Shown one piece after another: positions 1 to 13,400 of a DNA stretch of 64,000 nt. The notes beneath the pieces were generated by a model that had not been told where the DNA came from, did not search any database, and saw only the letters and a list, made by a program, of their open reading frames with translations. Origin of the DNA: Morella rubra (Eukaryota > Streptophyta > Magnoliopsida > Fagales > Myricaceae); the NCBI GenBank assembly GCA_003952965.2, contig CM025855.1, positions 35,211,370 through 35,275,369 on the forward strand, given 5' to 3'. The position numbers and the translations under genes were made by a program. How positions within the stretch are numbered: position 1 is the first letter of the stretch; each line of letters starts with the position of its first letter.

Positions 1-45
1 AGCCTACCAAACACTCATATTCCGTCTTTCCATTACAACACTCTG

Positions 46-860
46 TTGCAATGGCAACTCCCGAAACTAGTAATCCTATCAGTAATCAATCCTACTGGAA
101 ATTCTTCAAATGATGATCATCGTCCTAATCCCTACTTTCTCCATTTCGGTGAAAGTCCTGGATCTAATCTAGTTTCTCAGCTACTTTTGATATCTGGTGA
201 GAATTATCATACATGGAGCCAATCCATGCTAATTGCACTTGAAGCTAAGAACAAGCTAGGATTTATCAATGGATCTATTCCTCGTCCTCAGCCTACTGAT
301 CCTCTGTTCAGTGCATGGTCTCGATACAATTACATGATCTTCTCTTGGCTCCTTAATGTCGTCTCCAAAGAAATAGTTGCAAGTGTGATGTATATCACAG
401 ATGCTAAAGATGTGTGGGCTGATATATGTGATCGTTTCTCCCAAGCAAACAGACCACGTATTTTTCAACTACAGAAGCAGATTGCATATCTTATAAGCCA
501 CTTCCTACTTGCTCTTGTGGATGTCGATGTGGAGCATTACACAAGGTTGCTAAAGCACAACAGTTCGAGTATGTAATGCAATTTTTGGTGGGACTGAATG
601 ATTCTTTTGCTCAAGTTCGTGCTCAGATCTTGTTGTCTATTCCACTACCTCCTATCAACAAGGTCTTTTCCCTGATACTTCAAGAAGAACGGAAAAAAGG
701 AATTAATTTGGCTCCTACTCCTACTGCTGATTCCATTGCCTTGATATTTTAGCAACCAACTGCTGGTACTCATTGACAGTTCAATTCCCGAGCTAAAAAA
801 CGACCACAATGTAGTCGCTGTGGCAATCTGGTCACACGATTGACAAGTGCTACAAATTGA
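46..860 (+). pseudogene. copia gag remnant with zinc knuckle
   Basis: The stretch from about 150 to 480 encodes a plant copia gag domain: SGENYHTWSQSM, then IPRPQPTDPLFSAWSRYN, then DVWADICDRFSQ. An ATG at 50 is probably the original start, but the frame shifts before the conserved block. Further shifts follow after 570. Near 805-880 pieces of a CCHC knuckle (CSRCG, then DKCYKLIGCP) can be read in different frames. It would coat the element RNA in an intact copy; here it is broken. Confidence 0.8.
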
Positions 861-1164
861 TTGGTTGTCCCCTTGGTTATCGTGCTAAAACCAAACCTCT
901 TTTAGCTGCTAATGTCATTGGTTCTAATCCTTCGAATTTTGCAGATTCATTGCTTGAACCAATTCCTCTTGTTCCTAATTCTAACTCTACAACACTGCCT
1001 TTTACTCCTGAGCAATGTCAGCAGATTCTTTCTCTGATTAATTCTCAGCTAGCCTCATCTGATGGATCTGCTAATTCCTCTACACATCTGGTGCACAATC
1101 ACAGTATGGCAAGTAATCAACCTTTCACAGCTTTGTCTTCATATCTTCCAAATACCTCTGCACT

Positions 1165-2420
1165 TTAGATCATTGATACGAGTGCATCTAATCACATGGT
1201 CAATTCAATTAGTTTGTTTTCTTCAGATATACTTCCTTGTGACTCAATAGTAAAACTCCTTGATGGTCAATCAGCTATGGTTTCTTTTATTGGAACAATT
1301 TCTCTATCTCCTACATTAGTCCTTAAAAATGTCCTCTGTATTCCCAGCTTTCATTTCAATCTAATTTCTGCCAGCAAATTGACAAATGACCTTCAATGTT
1401 GTCTCATTTTCTTGTCTGATCATTGCTTGATTCAGGACCTTACCACTTGGAGGAGGATTGGGCTGGGTAAAGAGCAAAATGGTCTCTATGTGTTGAAGCA
1501 AAATACTATGGCAGTTTCTGTACCTAAGCCGTTTGTTGCTTCATCTACATCTACTTACTTTGATCTTTGGCATTATAGACTAGGACATGTATCTGATTCC
1601 CGAATCTCAGTTTTGCATAAACTAGATTCTTCTATTGACATGTTCTCTTCATTTCATTGTACTACTTATCCTTTAGCTAAACAAAGGCATTTACCTTTCA
1701 ATAATATTACCAATATTGCTTCCAAGCCTTTTGATCTCATACATTCAGACATATGGGGTCCTTTTTCCGTTCCTACAGCCTTGGGTCATCGCTATTTTCT
1801 TACCATAGTTGATGATTCTACACGTAGTCTTTGGGTTTTTCTTATGAAACTCAAATCTGAAGCTAGATCATTACTCAAGTCCTTTTTCACATTAGTTCAA
1901 ACTCAGTTTCAGACCACTGTTAAATGTATTAGAACTGACAATGGTTTAGAATTTATAATGCCTGAATTCTATGCTAGTGTTGGTACAATACATCAAACTA
2001 CTTGTGTAGAAACCCCTCAGCAAAATGGAAGAGCTGAAAGAAAGCATCAGCATCTTCTCAACATTGCTAGAGCTCTTAGGTTCCAATCCAACATCCCTTT
2101 AACTTTCTAGGGTGATTGTATCCTTACCGGAGCCTATATAATCAATAGGCTCCCTACTCCGCTCTTGAATAATCGGTCTCCATATGCTATGCTCTATGGA
2201 AAATCTCCTTCTTATCAACATCTTCGCGTTTTCGGTTGTCTTTGTTATGCTTCAACACTTTCTAGTCATAGAAATAAATTTTCTTCTAGGGCTTGTAAGT
2301 GCATCTTTATTGGTTATTCTTTTGGTATAAAAGGTTACCGATTATTTGATCTGGACACAAAGACTATTTTTGTTTCACGAAGTGTAGTTTTTCATGAAAC
2401 TCTCTTTCCATTTCATGATA
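1165..2420 (+). pseudogene. copia protease and integrase remnant
   Basis: A protease motif reads [10 protein letters not shown] near 1171-1200, where active copies have DTGAS, so the active-site glycine is replaced. The GAG-pre-integrase block follows (LWHYRLGH near 1566). The integrase core has HSDIWGPF near 1744, RTDNGLEF near 1932 and [13 protein letters not shown] near 2010, which supply the D, D and E positions. A stop at 2108 interrupts the core. The C-terminal block [15 protein letters not shown] continues after 2165 in another open segment. Confidence 0.85.
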
Positions 2421-2799
2421 AAACTTTGCTTTCTTCAGCTCCTCATACTTCACCCTTTGCTAATATTTCTTTGCCATCTGTTGATACTTCACATGTCCTT
2501 CCTCATATAATACTAGATTCGTCTTGTTTTCATTCTATTCCTCCTGAACCTGTTTCAGATGTTTTACCATCAGCCATGTCACCTCAGTCTTCAACTTTTC
2601 GCTTCTCTAGGAACAAAACCATCCCTAGTTATTTGCGTGACTATCATTGCAGGCTAATTTTTCAATACCCTTCCTCATCCTCTTCTCAAATTGGTGCTGT
2701 TCAATCAGGTACTCCTCATCTGTTACAAAATTCCCTTTCTTATTCTAAGCTTTCTTCACATCATCAGGCATTTTCTCTTTGTCTCTCCACTATCAATGA

Positions 2800-3815
2800 A
2801 CCTACTTCTTTTCATGAAGTTGTTAAACATCTTCCTTGGCGTGAGGCTTTGGCAGAAAAGATTTCTACTCTTGAGGCCAATCATACTTGGCAGCTTACTA
2901 CTTTACTTGCTGGAAAATCACCCATTGGATGTAAGCGGGTATATAAACTGAAGCTTAGGGCTGCTAGATCCCTTGAACGTTATAAGGCATGCTTAGTTGC
3001 CAAAGGTTATACACAACGAGAGGGTTTTGATTATTATGAAACATTTTCTCCTGTGGCTAAGATGGTCACTGTGCGTATTGTCCTAGCATTGGTAGCTTTC
3101 CATAACTGGTCTTTGACTCAACTTGATGTCAACAATGATTTTCTTCATGGTGACTTACATGAAGAAGTTTACATGAGTTTGCCACCCGAATTTGCTAAAT
3201 AGGGGGAGGATCCGCATGTTTGTAAGTTGCTTTAAGTCATTATATGGACTCAAGCAAGCATCAAGACAGTGGTTTAACAAATTTTCTAGCACTCTAATAG
3301 CTCACGGGTTTGTTCAATCAACCTCTGACTATTCCTTATTCACACGGCTTGCTGGACAGTCCTTTATTGCCTTATTAGTCTATTTAGATGACATATTAAT
3401 TGCATCAAATGATCCTCAAGCAGTTGACACTTTGAAAGTGTTTTTGGACAGCAAGTTTAAGTTGAAGGCTTTGGGTGCACTCAAGCATTTCTTAGGGATA
3501 GAAATTGCAAGGTCTGCTGCAGACATTACTTTATGTCAACGAAAGTATGCCCTTGAAATTCTAGAGGATAGTGGCATGTTAGGCAGCAGAATATCGAAAT
3601 TTCCAATGGAACAGAATGTCAAATTGAGTGCATCGGATGGGGTATTAATGGAGGATCCTTCGGTTTACAGGAGGTTAATTGGTAGACTCATATTTGAGAC
3701 CTGATATTGCCTATACAGTGCAGTCTTTAAGCCAATTTATGGAGCCTCGTGATACACACTTCAAGGCTGTAACCCTCGTATTACAAACATTGGCTGGGGT
3801 ACAGCCCTTCTAGAA
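2800..3815 (+). pseudogene. copia reverse transcriptase remnant
   Basis: The copia RT opens with [16 protein letters not shown] near 2850. It continues with the [11 protein letters not shown] block near 3047, [13 protein letters not shown] near 3118 (usual form NNAFLHG) and the catalytic YLDDILIA near 3381. A stop follows near 3200 and a frameshift near 3700. The RPDIAYTV block that leads into RNase H is readable to about 3800, after which similarity ends. Confidence 0.88.
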
Positions 3816-4401
3816 TATAAAACGACACTTACCCCAAAAAAAGGGGTAATTTTTTTTTTAACTAAACAAACGGACATAAACAACATTGGAGATCCGGGTT
3901 ACTCTGTCTCTTTTAGACATTAAGGGAGTAACCCAACAAAAAAATAAAAGGATCCCTGAATTAAAGTTCATACTCGAGGGGAAAAAAGCACTTAATGAAG
4001 TTCTCTTCAACGGAATACAGCCTGTTAAAAAGGCGAGCCTCCGTTACCAATTATACCTAGAGATCTTTTCCCTTGAGAGCTTTGGTGAAGAAATGTGAAG
4101 CAATTGGAGTATCTATGTCCTTGGGTGAGAGTTCGGAGATGGAGTTCTGAGTTGGGATCTTTTGCACCAAGGGCAGCTTGCCAATATTCTCATAAAACAG
4201 CTGCAAGCACTGTCAATGAACTTAACTTCAAATTACGCTTCCTCTCTCTACAAATAACTGACCCAAAATGCTTGGAGTTTGCGAAAAACAATAATTATTC
4301 CATTATTTGAAGTTCTCATGAATCGAAATCACCCACGTAAGACAGGTTCAATACGGCTTATAAAGGAGTAGAGGAAGAAAAGATTTGTGAGACGATTCCA
4401 C
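3816..4401. other. gap between copia remnant and PTAR1-like stop codon
   Basis: This should hold the 3' UTR and terminator of the minus-strand PTAR1-like gene. A short stretch of open frame on the plus strand (about 3886-4310) has no recognisable domain and is not called. There is a small inverted motif near 3831-3850 (ttacccc and ggggtaa). I see no other gene here. Confidence 0.6.
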
Positions 4402-7400
4402 CTAGCTCATTAACGAATCCCAAAGGAAGGACCTTTCTGGGCACTTCTTAATCAGCATAGTCTTGAGATTTCCAGCTGTAAGCTTCTCTTGGAGTTTAGA
4501 CCAAAACAGAGGGTTTTGCTGATGCACATAAAGGAAATCTGAGCATCCAACTAACATGACCAAACAGGAAATCCAAAGGAACAGAATAATGTTACCTTAG
4601 TCAACCACAATATGTACGTAGAAGAAAATGTGGCTTGTGCTTGGAAATCCTCAAACTCGTTATCGGGAACAGTTGAGCAGGAGTTGAGGAGATGCAGCTC
4701 ATTATCTATAAAGAGACCAACCCTGTTACTAGGGCTGACTATCAGCTCATACTTGTTGATATCATTTGCAAATTGCTTCATCCAACACAGAGAAAGGAAG
4801 CGGCGATGAAGCCACAACGCCTGTTTCGAGAATAAACAAATGATGAACTCTTTTATAATACAAGCATTAATGGAATACATAAAAACTCAACCACATTGGT
4901 AAACGTAGAGTAGAGCATGATTTGATAAACAGGGAAGTGACAGAGTATGATTTAGATGTGATAAAATGGAGGAAAAATTCAAAATGCCGGCCCTATTAAA
5001 TTGGGATTAAAGCTTAGCTGAGTTTACTAGAGTTAAGGGGGTTACCTCCCTTCCTATGTATTGCTTTATCAGCATTTCATTCCAATCGAGCTCCTCCTGT
5101 CAGACCAACATTGTCAGCAAATCCACTAACCTAGGTATAGTCAAGATGTTTCTTTCATTAAGTATATTTTGAATATACAAGTCGGAAATATAATTTCAGT
5201 TGCCAAGCCAAGACCTAACTCAACTGTTCTACTAATGAGAATTCTCACACAGCTATCGGAAAGGCAAAGTTAGTGCTTGGTCTAGATGTCACTATGGATT
5301 CCACAAAATTTTGATTTAACAACCAGTTGTCAGGTGCAATATGCGGCTGACACTTGTACTTAAACACCAACTTGAATTGACACATACATTAAATATACAA
5401 GTTGTACAAAATAACAAAACAGAATAATATAAATCTTAAGAACATAACTAAAAGTTCTAAAACTGAAAAAAAAAAGAGAATAAAATAGAACCTTACAAAA
5501 CAGAAATAAAATATACAGAATAATCTAAATAAGACCTAACAAATTAAACCAAAAAAAAAGAGGGATAAAAGACAAACAAAAAATGGAAAAGATGTGAAAA
5601 AAAAACTAAAAAAAAAAAACCCAAAATGGAGAAAGAAATGGAAAATTTAAACAAAAAACATAAGACACAAAAACAAAAACTTAAAACGAAATCAACAAAA
5701 CCCAAGAACTGAAAATCAGAAAGCAAGAAACAAAGGGCTCAACACATAAGAATAAAAAATTTGATAAAAACACCAAACCAAAACCCACAAACGATAACAA
5801 ATAAAACAATTCAATAAATAATAAAAATACAATTCAATCCAACCAAAAATTTAAACAAAACCTACCATTTAAGACCAACCCCAAAGGTGGTGGTGTGGGG
5901 CAGGGAATCCTCACAACCCACCCCCTCCAATGCGTACATGACCGGGGTGTTTGTAGGTGGAGGTGGGCATGTCCCACCCTAGTTGTGATGATCAAATTGG
6001 GTCGGAGGGTGGGGGCGTCCCCATCTCCACCCATGACCAACCCTTTCTAGCACGCGGGAGTCCCTCCACCTTGCCACCAACGAGAGAGGTGGGTTGCAGG
6101 GGACCCCGCCGCACCACCACCTCTCTCCAACCGGCTAGTGCTTATTTTATTTTATTTTATTATGTTATATACTTTAAATTGTGTTTCTTTTTTTTCTATT
6201 TTTGTAATTATTATTCATTTTTCAAGAGACATGACGTGAAGATGTTCAACAACGTGGCCCTTCATAGTTCAAATGTGATACAACGTCAATTTGCATCAAT
6301 AATCTGGAACATGTGTTAGATCTCCATTGAATCTATGTGATGGTTGTTAGCCGCATCAGCATTTTCTATCCAAAATAGATGGAAAGACCAAAATGGTAAA
6401 CTCAGGTCATGTTTGCCAACTGAAAATTTTGAGCAAATTTTCAAAAATTTTGGATGTGGTGTGAAAGATTAGGGAGATTAGACTTTTGTGGGAGTTTGAG
6501 AAACGATAGTGAAAATTTTGTAGTATGTTTGGGTGAATGTTGGAAATTTTTTGAATTTTATGGAAGTTAGTGAAAAAGTGAGAAGAGAGGGATGTAATTG
6601 CATTTTTTTTATATTTATTTTGATGGAAATAGATGATTTGATAGAGAGAGAGAGAGAGAGAGAGAGATTGTGAATAGAGATGATTGTGAATTTTTTTTTT
6701 TTAATATTTCGAAAATTAAAAAATGAGGGTAACATTTAAAATTTTGAAAAAAATGTTAGTTGGCAAACATGACCCTAGGTTTATCTCATGAACCCAGTTA
6801 GATGAGATGGAACGACCTAGGGAAAAGGTTAAAACCGCAAGGATTAGCAGACTATTCAAGCTCAATCAAAATCATAATAAGCTTGTATAGCATAACCTAG
6901 AACAAGTCCTGTATATATTTCAACTATTTGGCAACAGATCACTCCAAAAGTGTTCACATATAGCATACCTAAAAATGAGATTTACTTTTCTGCTTTTTCT
7001 TTTTCCACCAAAAGCACTCCATTTGCTCTGATAAACTGATGGCAGAATCTGTATCTATGAATGAAAAGCCCACTAACAGGAGCTTGATGAGATCCTTTAA
7101 TCTTGTATTGTTATCATCTCCTTTTTCCAAGACGAATTCCATCTACGATTAATTGTTGACAACTTTCACTTCTACAAGTGTTTTTTTTTTTTTAAGGGAG
7201 AGGTGTGTTGGGTAGGGGTTGTGTGAAAGAGAGACAACTTTCTTGAAGTAAAGGTAAGAGATCCAAGTTAGCAAAGAGTTCCAAGATCATCCAGGAACAA
7301 CTACTAAGTTGAATTTAAAGAAGAGATATAAGACACCTGTTTTTAATTGACACGTGGAGAAAGAGAAACAACTCAAAATAATGTGTAACTACTTTATAAA

Positions 7401-10400
7401 CTGATAGCGATATCTTCCAAGACATGAGCATATAATAACACAAACTGAGACAAGACATGAACATAAGGAGCAAACTTGTTTATGGAGAATTACCACATGT
7501 TTTTAGTGATGACTGCATAGAAATGATAAGAGATTTTTACCTTCCATAGTTCATAAATTTCGACAGCAAGATCAGAAAATGAATTTTCTTGTTTACATGA
7601 CTCTTTCAAAATCCTGACCATTAGCCGCTGCCAAGCAGTAGCATTCACATTGTCAGAAGTATAGAAATCTCTTGCGCATTAAAACAATCAAGTAGAAATT
7701 GTAGGTGCCCCACTCCGAAACAAGATAATTAAAGCACATTAAGCACTTTCTCTTCCCTGCCCCCCCCCCCCCCCCTTGGGTTTTGAGTTGTTTCCAAGCC
7801 TTGCCTTTATATTATTTCATGATTTGAAGAGAGTTGCAAAACTATCAAAAGATGATTATAAGTCCAGTTGCTGAAAGCATAGGCATGTTACCTCTTTCCT
7901 TTAGGAGGACTTAAACGAGGGTGAAATTGTCTTTTCACATTAGGAGAAGATCAAGTGTCTGTTACGTGGGATAGAAATCGTTCAACATAATGACTCCAGT
8001 CGATTGAGGGATGAAATCGTAATGAAAAGTATAGTTTATAGGAGTGAGTTGTAACGAGTTAAAGTTTGTGAGAGATATTTGAGAATCGGGTGCTAGTTTG
8101 AGCGGGGAAATTGTAATTTTTTTTTTTGATAAGTCAGCCAATCTTATTAAAAAGGAAAAACAAAGATACAAAGCAACAGAGGCAACAGTACAAAAGACTA
8201 TACTGAAAACCCCAAACATAAGCATGCAAGAAAGCTAAGAAAATCCAGAAAAGCCGAAAAAGGATAACCCAACATCACATTGATCCAAAGAAAAAGCAAT
8301 TGCAAATACAAGACCCCTTAAACAATCCAAAGACCGCTCAGAATTTTCGAGGCATCTGTTGTTCCTCTCCCTCCACAAGATCCACCAAACAGCAAGAGGA
8401 ATCATTCTCCACACTGCCAAAGCAATGGGGTTGTTGAACTTCTTCTTTCAGCCCCTTAACACCTCAATCACCCTCCCTGGCATTACCCAAGAAAGGTTCA
8501 TAATGCAAAACAAATACGCCCACAACCCTCTAGCCACTGAGCAATGTAGGAAAAGATGATCCACAGACTCCCCCTCGCTTTTACACAAGAAACACCAATC
8601 AGTCAAGTAAAAGCCCCTCCTCTTTAAGTTGTCGATAGTCAATCCTCTCCCATGAGCAGCCTCCCAAGCCAAAAAAGAAACTCTAGAGGGAGCCAAAGTC
8701 TTCTAATACTGACGCCAAGGGAAACCCAAATCAGTATCTCTCGAAAAAAGTCTATACATAGACGTGACTGAAAAGGAACCGATCTAGGAATCCCGCCACC
8801 GCAGCTTATCAACCGCCCCTCGCCTAACAACCTGCCCATACAGCAAAGAGTAAAAGGCCGCAAAGTCAACCAACTCCCAATCATTGGCGGTTCTAGAAAA
8901 CTGAACATTCCAAACCGGTTCCTGACCTATCCTCCAAATAATTCGCCACCAACGCATCCTAATTCTGAGCCAAGGAGAATAGGAGAGGGAAAGCTAACCT
9001 TAGAATGCTCTCTCCACACCAATGATCATGCCAAAAACAGACTCGAAGCCCACACCCTACCACAAAAAAGATCCTCTCATAGAAGAATGTCCACCCACTA
9101 CGAATATGCTTCCACAAGCTCACCCCATAAGAACCATTAACCATCGGAGTCCTCTATCCCCCACCTCGCAACCATACTTCTCCAAAATGACATTCCTCCA
9201 TAAAATATTGGTGTCCGTAGCGAACCGCCACAACGACTTCCCAAGTAAGGCCTTATTGAGCAAAGGCAAAACGCCGTAGACCCAACCCACCAACTCTAAA
9301 AGGAGAACACACCTTATACCACCTGATAAGATGAAACTTATGTCCCTCTCCCCCACTACCCCACAAAAAGTCTCTTTGGAGCTTTTCCAATCTGTTAGCC
9401 ACCACCATGGGGATAGGAAAAAGAGACATGAAATAAGTAGGAAGGCTAGAAAGCATGGACTTGATAAGAGTAATTCTGCCCCCCTTCAAAAGGTAAAAAC
9501 GCTTCCAACTAGCCAATCTCCTATCAACCCGCTCAATAATGCCATCCCATATGCGTGGACTCTTGTATCTCGCCTTAAGGGGGAGCCCAAGGTAAGTCAT
9601 TGGAAGGGAAGAAACTTTGCATTCCATAATGTCAGCCAGTCGCTGAACATTGTCCATAATACCTATAGGAATAACAACAGACTTGGAAAGGTTGATCTTC
9701 AAGCCCGACACCGCCTCAAAGCAAAGCAACAAGCATCTAAGGTGACGGACTTAGCTCCTCCTCAGCCCCACACAGGATGAGTGTATCGTCAGCAAACAAC
9801 AAGTGAGAAATACACACCCCATTACCCCTACCACCTCCCACATCAACACCCACCAAGGCATCTCGCACCACCAACTCATTAATCATCGTGCTAAAAACCT
9901 TTATAACAATAACAAATAAAAGAGGTGAAAGAGGGTCACCTTGGCGCAACCTGCGAGAACTACCAAAAAAATCCATGAGGAGAACTGTTCACCAGAACCG
10001 AAAACTTAACCGTCGAAATACAAAAAGCAATCCAACTACACCACCTCTCTCCAAACCCACACCTCCTCAACATATACAACAAGAAATCCCAATTCACATG
10101 GTCGTAAGCCTTTTGAATATCCAGCTTACAAATCAAACCGAGCACCCGCGATCTCAACCTAGAATCAATGCACTTATTTGCAATCAACACCGAATCCAAA
10201 ATTTGCCTACCTCTAACAAAGGCACTCTGAGAGGGTGAAATGATTTTATTCAACACCACCTTCAATTTGTTGGCCAACACCTTAGCCAAAATCTTATAGA
10301 CCCCACCCATTAAACTGATAGGACGAAAATCCTTAAGCTCGACTGCGCCAACCTTCTTGGGAATAAGGACAATGAAGGAAGCATTCAAACTCTTGACAAA

Positions 10401-13400
10401 TTTCCCCCTTTGGGCAAATTCATTAAAAGAAGCCAAAACATCCCTCTTAATCACCTCCCAGCAAGACTGAAAGAAGGCAAAAGAGAATCCATCCAGGCCC
10501 GGGGCTTTATCCCCATTAAGGCAATGCACCACTGCAGACACCTTGTCCTCATCAAAAGGGCGATCAATCTAGCTAGCTTCCTCCCCCGAGATAGAATCAA
10601 ACTCTAAGCCCTCCAATGACGGCCTCCAAGTGTGAGGTTCTTTGTACAAGGAACAGTAATAATTCACAATCTTATCGGACACCGCCACCAGATCCTCCAC
10701 AACAACCCCATCCACCTCCAAACAATTATTGGAATTATTCCTCCTATTCGAGTTGGCCATGCGATGGAAGAACTTGGTGCTTCTATCACCCTCCTTAAGC
10801 CACAAAGATCTTGACTTCTGTCTCCAACACACCTCCATATCAATCAGACGATCCAACTCCTCCAACACATGAAGCTTCCTAGCTTTCCCCTCCTCCTCCA
10901 AAAGCCCCCTTTCAGCCAACGAGCCAAGCGAAGACAACTCATTCAACAAAGAGGACTTCTTGAAGCTAATATCACCGAAAACCTCCTGGTTCCACACTTT
11001 CAGATCTCTTTTCAAAGCCTTCAACTTTGCATCCAACACAAAACTAGGAGACCCCGCAAAAGAATACGAACCCCACCACTCCCTAACCTTATCCACAAAC
11101 CCATCCACTTTCAGCCACATGTTCTTGAAACGAAACGGTCTTTTCCCACCCCCCAAACTGCCCCTCTCCAAAAGAATAGGGAAATGATCCGATAGAAGGC
11201 GGGGCAGCCTTTTCTGAATCACCTTCGGGAACAAGGATTCTCAAGATGAGCTAAAGAGAAAGCGGTCAATCCTAGACCACGACTCGGAGGCCCTATTGTT
11301 AGACCACGTAAAAACACCACCCAATAGAGGAATGTCCACAAGACCCAACGCCACAACAAAATCAGAGAACTCCACCATCGCTCTCCCAACCCCACCGCCA
11401 CCCGAGCGCTCACTAGGAAACCGGGTAACATTGAAATCACCCCCAATACACCACGGTAGATCCCACCAAACAAAAACCTCAGCCAACTCATCCCATAGCA
11501 AACTCCTATCCCTATCTTCATTAGGACCATAAACACCCGAAAACATCCATTAATAACCATCCTCGACATTTTTAAAGATCACCGAAACCGAAAACTCACC
11601 AAGGCAATAATCCACCTTCTCCAGCACCCTATTATCCCATATTAATAAAAGACCCCCCAAGGCGCCAACCGCCACCAAACTAAGCCAACAAACATGAGCC
11701 CTTCCCCACAAACGCCTAACCAAAGCCCTAGAAACCTCAGCCACTTTGGTTTCTTGAAGACAAACAACATCCGGTCTCCAACCCCTCAAAAGATTCCCCA
11801 CCCTACTACACTTCGCATTATCATTCAACCTCCTAACATTCCAACTCAAGATTCTTGGCATCATTTAATCACAAACACTGCCTGCCCTTTGTTCTTACTC
11901 TTTCTAGCAATTGAAGAAGACCCTTCATAGTTAACCGAAGAATTCAAACCCTTCAGCTCTCTTATCAACTTTCCCCCTGATTTTCTAGACTTTTTTGAAC
12001 TGCTCTGCACCCTGTCTCTTTCCAACGCAACAAAGAGCGCCCCCAACTCTTCCTCATGACCCTCACACGACACCCTAACCAAATGTCTAACGGAAGAAAC
12101 CATCTCTAAGACCCAATTTGAAACACCAAACTCCTGAGATTTCCCCATCAAATCATCACTAGGGAAGCAAACTGCCAGGGGGTCGCATTCACCAATTTCC
12201 TCTCATCATCGCCCAGAAACTCTCCATCCTCCAACTCTAGAGAATTTGACATCAAATCTGATCTGAGTGAGCTCTCAACACAAACCAGACTCTTAGACAA
12301 CCCCTGAGAAACTCCCCCACCTCCAGACCACCTAAAAGGGCCCCAGGAGAAAAATCCAACGCTGCCCGATCCCTCTCGGCAACACAGCTCTCTTCCACAC
12401 GACGAGAAATGGCCCCATCGAGCACAAAGGAGACCTCCCCCGACAAAAGCCCACATTGGAGCTTCCTAACAGAAAGATCGACCTCATCTATCTCCGAAAA
12501 ACATTTACCAGGCATCTCCAGCAAGCCAGAAGAGAGACGGGTCAAAATAGCTCCAAAGTCAACTGCTATCTCTGGCGTCGGTGAGTTGCCGGAACCCTTC
12601 CCCACCACCCCAGATAAAGTCGTCGGAGTCATAGCAACCACCGGCAAGGAGGGATGGTCAGCTCCCAAGCACCTTCCCGGGGAATCTGAGAGGTCGACAT
12701 TCACTGCCCCAACAACGGGCCTCGAGTAAGCCTGCCCTCCCCCCTCACTTAGATCCTGCGCATGGAGAAGGTATTTTGGCTGGCCCAATACTTCCACCAA
12801 GTCTGTAGGAACAGGGCCCAGCCCATCATCTTTCACCAGATCCTGCGTGGGAACTTTCTCCTTCCAAACCCAAGCAGACTTAACAACTGGGTCTGAAGAT
12901 GCTACACCCGGCCCAACATCCAGCCCCAAAAGAACTAATAATGCATCGATTTCTTCTCATATCCCCATTAGTCTAGTTCTCCAGAAAGTCAAGTCAACCA
13001 CTTTTCCTTCAATCGACTTTGCATTAATTGACAGCTCCTTGGAAAAAGAAGCGTCACTCGCCAGAGGCGCCTGCACAGAAGCATGCAACATTTCCTTCTT
13101 CTCCACGCCACCTCCAGCCTCGCCAATTCCCTTCACGGCCAAACCCTACCTCCAGAGCTTTCCCCCATCGACCCTCTCTTTGCAGCCTCAGCGAAGGAGA
13201 CCTCCTTTCAGACCCTAGAATCAGAAAAGCCTCCTCTGCCACTTTTGAGTTGACCAAAGTGAGACACCACCTCTTGAAACACATCGGCCAAAACCTTCCA
13301 GCCAGACCCCCCGTTGCCTTCCAGTATCATCACCACCCCTTTTCTGCGTCCCCCTCCAAACTCCGCTATGGCAACATATCTCCCAGCCTTGTTACTACAT

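Larger units (their letters stand above)
46..3815 (+). mobile_element. Ty1/copia retrotransposon, decayed and truncated
   Basis: The domains run in copia order: gag, CCHC knuckle, protease, integrase, reverse transcriptase, start of RNase H. The reading frame is broken by in-frame stops (for example near 2108 and 3200) and frameshifts (near 570-860 and 3700). No LTR lies inside the window: the 5' LTR would be left of base 1, and the 3' side stops inside the RNase H leader near 3815, so the RNase H body, polypurine tract and 3' LTR are missing. It cannot be autonomous. The element ends about 590 bp past the stop codon of the PTAR1-like gene, on the opposite strand. Confidence 0.93.

Noticed and set aside
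3886-4310. Two small plus-strand frames after the copia remnant
   Set aside because: No domain or homology is recognisable and they lie in the presumed PTAR1 3' UTR.
7562-7670. Upstream acceptor at 7671 for PTAR1 exon 7
   Set aside because: It gives a phase conflict with exon 6. The acceptor at 7628 restores the phase and the family sequence HYRR/RLMVRIL.
7760-7775. C run in PTAR1 intron 6
   Set aside because: Simple homopolymer; no feature around it, and its length may not be reliable.
9331-9780. 149-residue open frame on the plus strand
   Set aside because: It lies exactly opposite the LINE-1 reverse transcriptase, whose motifs are clear on the minus strand; the plus frame has no domain. 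The same applies to plus-strand frames at 8359, 9888, 10869, 12409 and 13028.
12252-12929. 225-residue open frame on the minus strand as a separate gene
   Set aside because: It sits within LINE-1 between ORF1 and the endonuclease and is best read as part of the element.
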